From positions 1-14,635 of the forward strand of contig DLGU01000210.1 of assembly GCA_002482865.1 (NCBI GenBank): DNA of 14,635 bases, given 5' to 3'. The position numbers and the translations under genes were made by a program. This document shows, piece after piece, positions 14,321-14,635 of this stretch (within the stretch, counting starts at the first letter, position 1; each line of letters starts with the position of its first letter). This DNA is from Porphyrobacter sp. UBA7686. Lineage in GTDB: Bacteria > Pseudomonadota > Alphaproteobacteria > Sphingomonadales > Sphingomonadaceae. Below the pieces are notes generated by a model that saw only the letters and a list, made by a program, of their open reading frames with translations, did not search any database and was not told the origin of the DNA.

Positions 14321-14351
14321 GCAGCCAAGCCCCGTGTCAAGCACGGGGTGA
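14321..14351 (-). repeat. family 2 REP-like palindrome, copy I
   Basis: GCCAAG, CCCCGTG (14330-14336), loop TCAAG, CACGGGG (14342-14348), then TGACG. It is the inverted partner of copy H, 25 bases away. Confidence 0.85.
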
Positions 14352-14617
14352 CGATGATTAGTGGCCTCGGGGCATCGCGTATTCGATTGACTTTTATCGA
14401 GCCTGCGCCCATCTGGCGCCCATCGAAGCGCGCTAGCCATGCGTGAAGCGGCGGAAATCTGAAAACATCCGCCCCGGCCGCACTTCGGTTCTACCTCCAA
14501 GACTTCCCTTTTCACGCGGGCGGTTTCAACCCCCGCGCCGCGCGTGGCGTGCCCATTGGCGATACCCGTCAGAGGCAGCCCAGCGCGCGTCGCAGACTAT
14601 TTGCGAGCTTATTTCAT
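14352..14617. other. intergenic stretch without a supported gene
   Basis: About 266 bp after the repeat pair. I find no credible protein or tRNA. GCGCC (14405-14409) pairs with GGCGC (14415-14419), and GCGGG with CCCGC near 14516-14536, so it could be a structured leader for the gene that may start at 14618. Open frames here lack any recognisable features. Confidence 0.4.
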
Positions 14618-14635
14618 ATGACGACTTTTGCTGAC
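14618..14635 (+). CDS. possible start of a downstream gene, cut by the window edge
   Basis: An ATG at 14618 begins MTTFAD in the last 18 bases. DEAD-box RNA helicases of the RhlE type in this group often begin with a similar TFADLGLS stretch, but six residues cannot establish that. The upstream bases show only a weak GAG-type site. It could be chance. Confidence 0.25.

Noticed and set aside
12625..14412. 595-residue open frame antisense to pgi
   Set aside because: Shadow of pgi; runs through both repeat copies H and I and has no family features.

Overview
The window reads as a GC-rich alphaproteobacterial chromosome, most likely Sphingomonadales and probably the Erythrobacteraceae. This is inferred from the C4-pathway HemA, the murI-hemA and plsY-dprA pairs, the lepB-rnc-era cluster, the lysine/alanine tail of TopA and palindromic repeats of the CCCCGTGCTTGACACGGGG type. 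No database search was possible. Nearly all genes are housekeeping; the accessory-looking part is the repeat-rich interval at about 8960-9975.

Layout. 1-2644, minus strand: murI, hemA (5-aminolevulinate synthase) and a nitroreductase cut by the left edge. 2658-2750: two inverted copies of a short repeat (family 1) between divergent murI and plsY. 2760-4494, plus: plsY (acyl-phosphate glycerol-3-phosphate acyltransferase) and dprA (DNA uptake/recombination). 4504-5064, minus: a periplasmic Cu/Zn superoxide dismutase, tail to tail with dprA across a shared hairpin. 5327-7897, plus: topA, followed by a terminator hairpin. 8011-8954, plus: a 100-residue protein of unknown function coupled to a CheY-type response regulator. 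8961-9511: four copies of a palindromic REP-like repeat (family 2) in two inverted pairs. The first pair brackets a GIY-YIG nuclease gene that carries a one-base frameshift; the second brackets a strong hairpin. 9555-9974, plus: an unrecognised protein of lower GC. 9988-12635, minus: lepB-rnc-era (signal peptidase I, RNase III, Era GTPase). The rnc-era gap holds a perfect 16-bp parS site and a third family 1 repeat. 12685-14247, plus: pgi, followed by a third inverted pair of family 2 repeats. The last bases may be the start of another gene.

How the parts work together. MurI supplies D-glutamate for peptidoglycan, HemA makes the heme/chlorophyll precursor, PlsY starts phospholipid synthesis, LepB matures secreted proteins, RNase III and Era act on rRNA and ribosome assembly, and Pgi links upper glycolytic pathways. 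The parS site points to ParB-based chromosome segregation and suggests, but does not prove, that this segment lies near the replication origin. The most unusual signal is the GIY-YIG gene set exactly between inverted REP-like elements, with its stop codon abutting one of them. This resembles in layout the REP/RAYT arrangement but with an unrelated nuclease fold.
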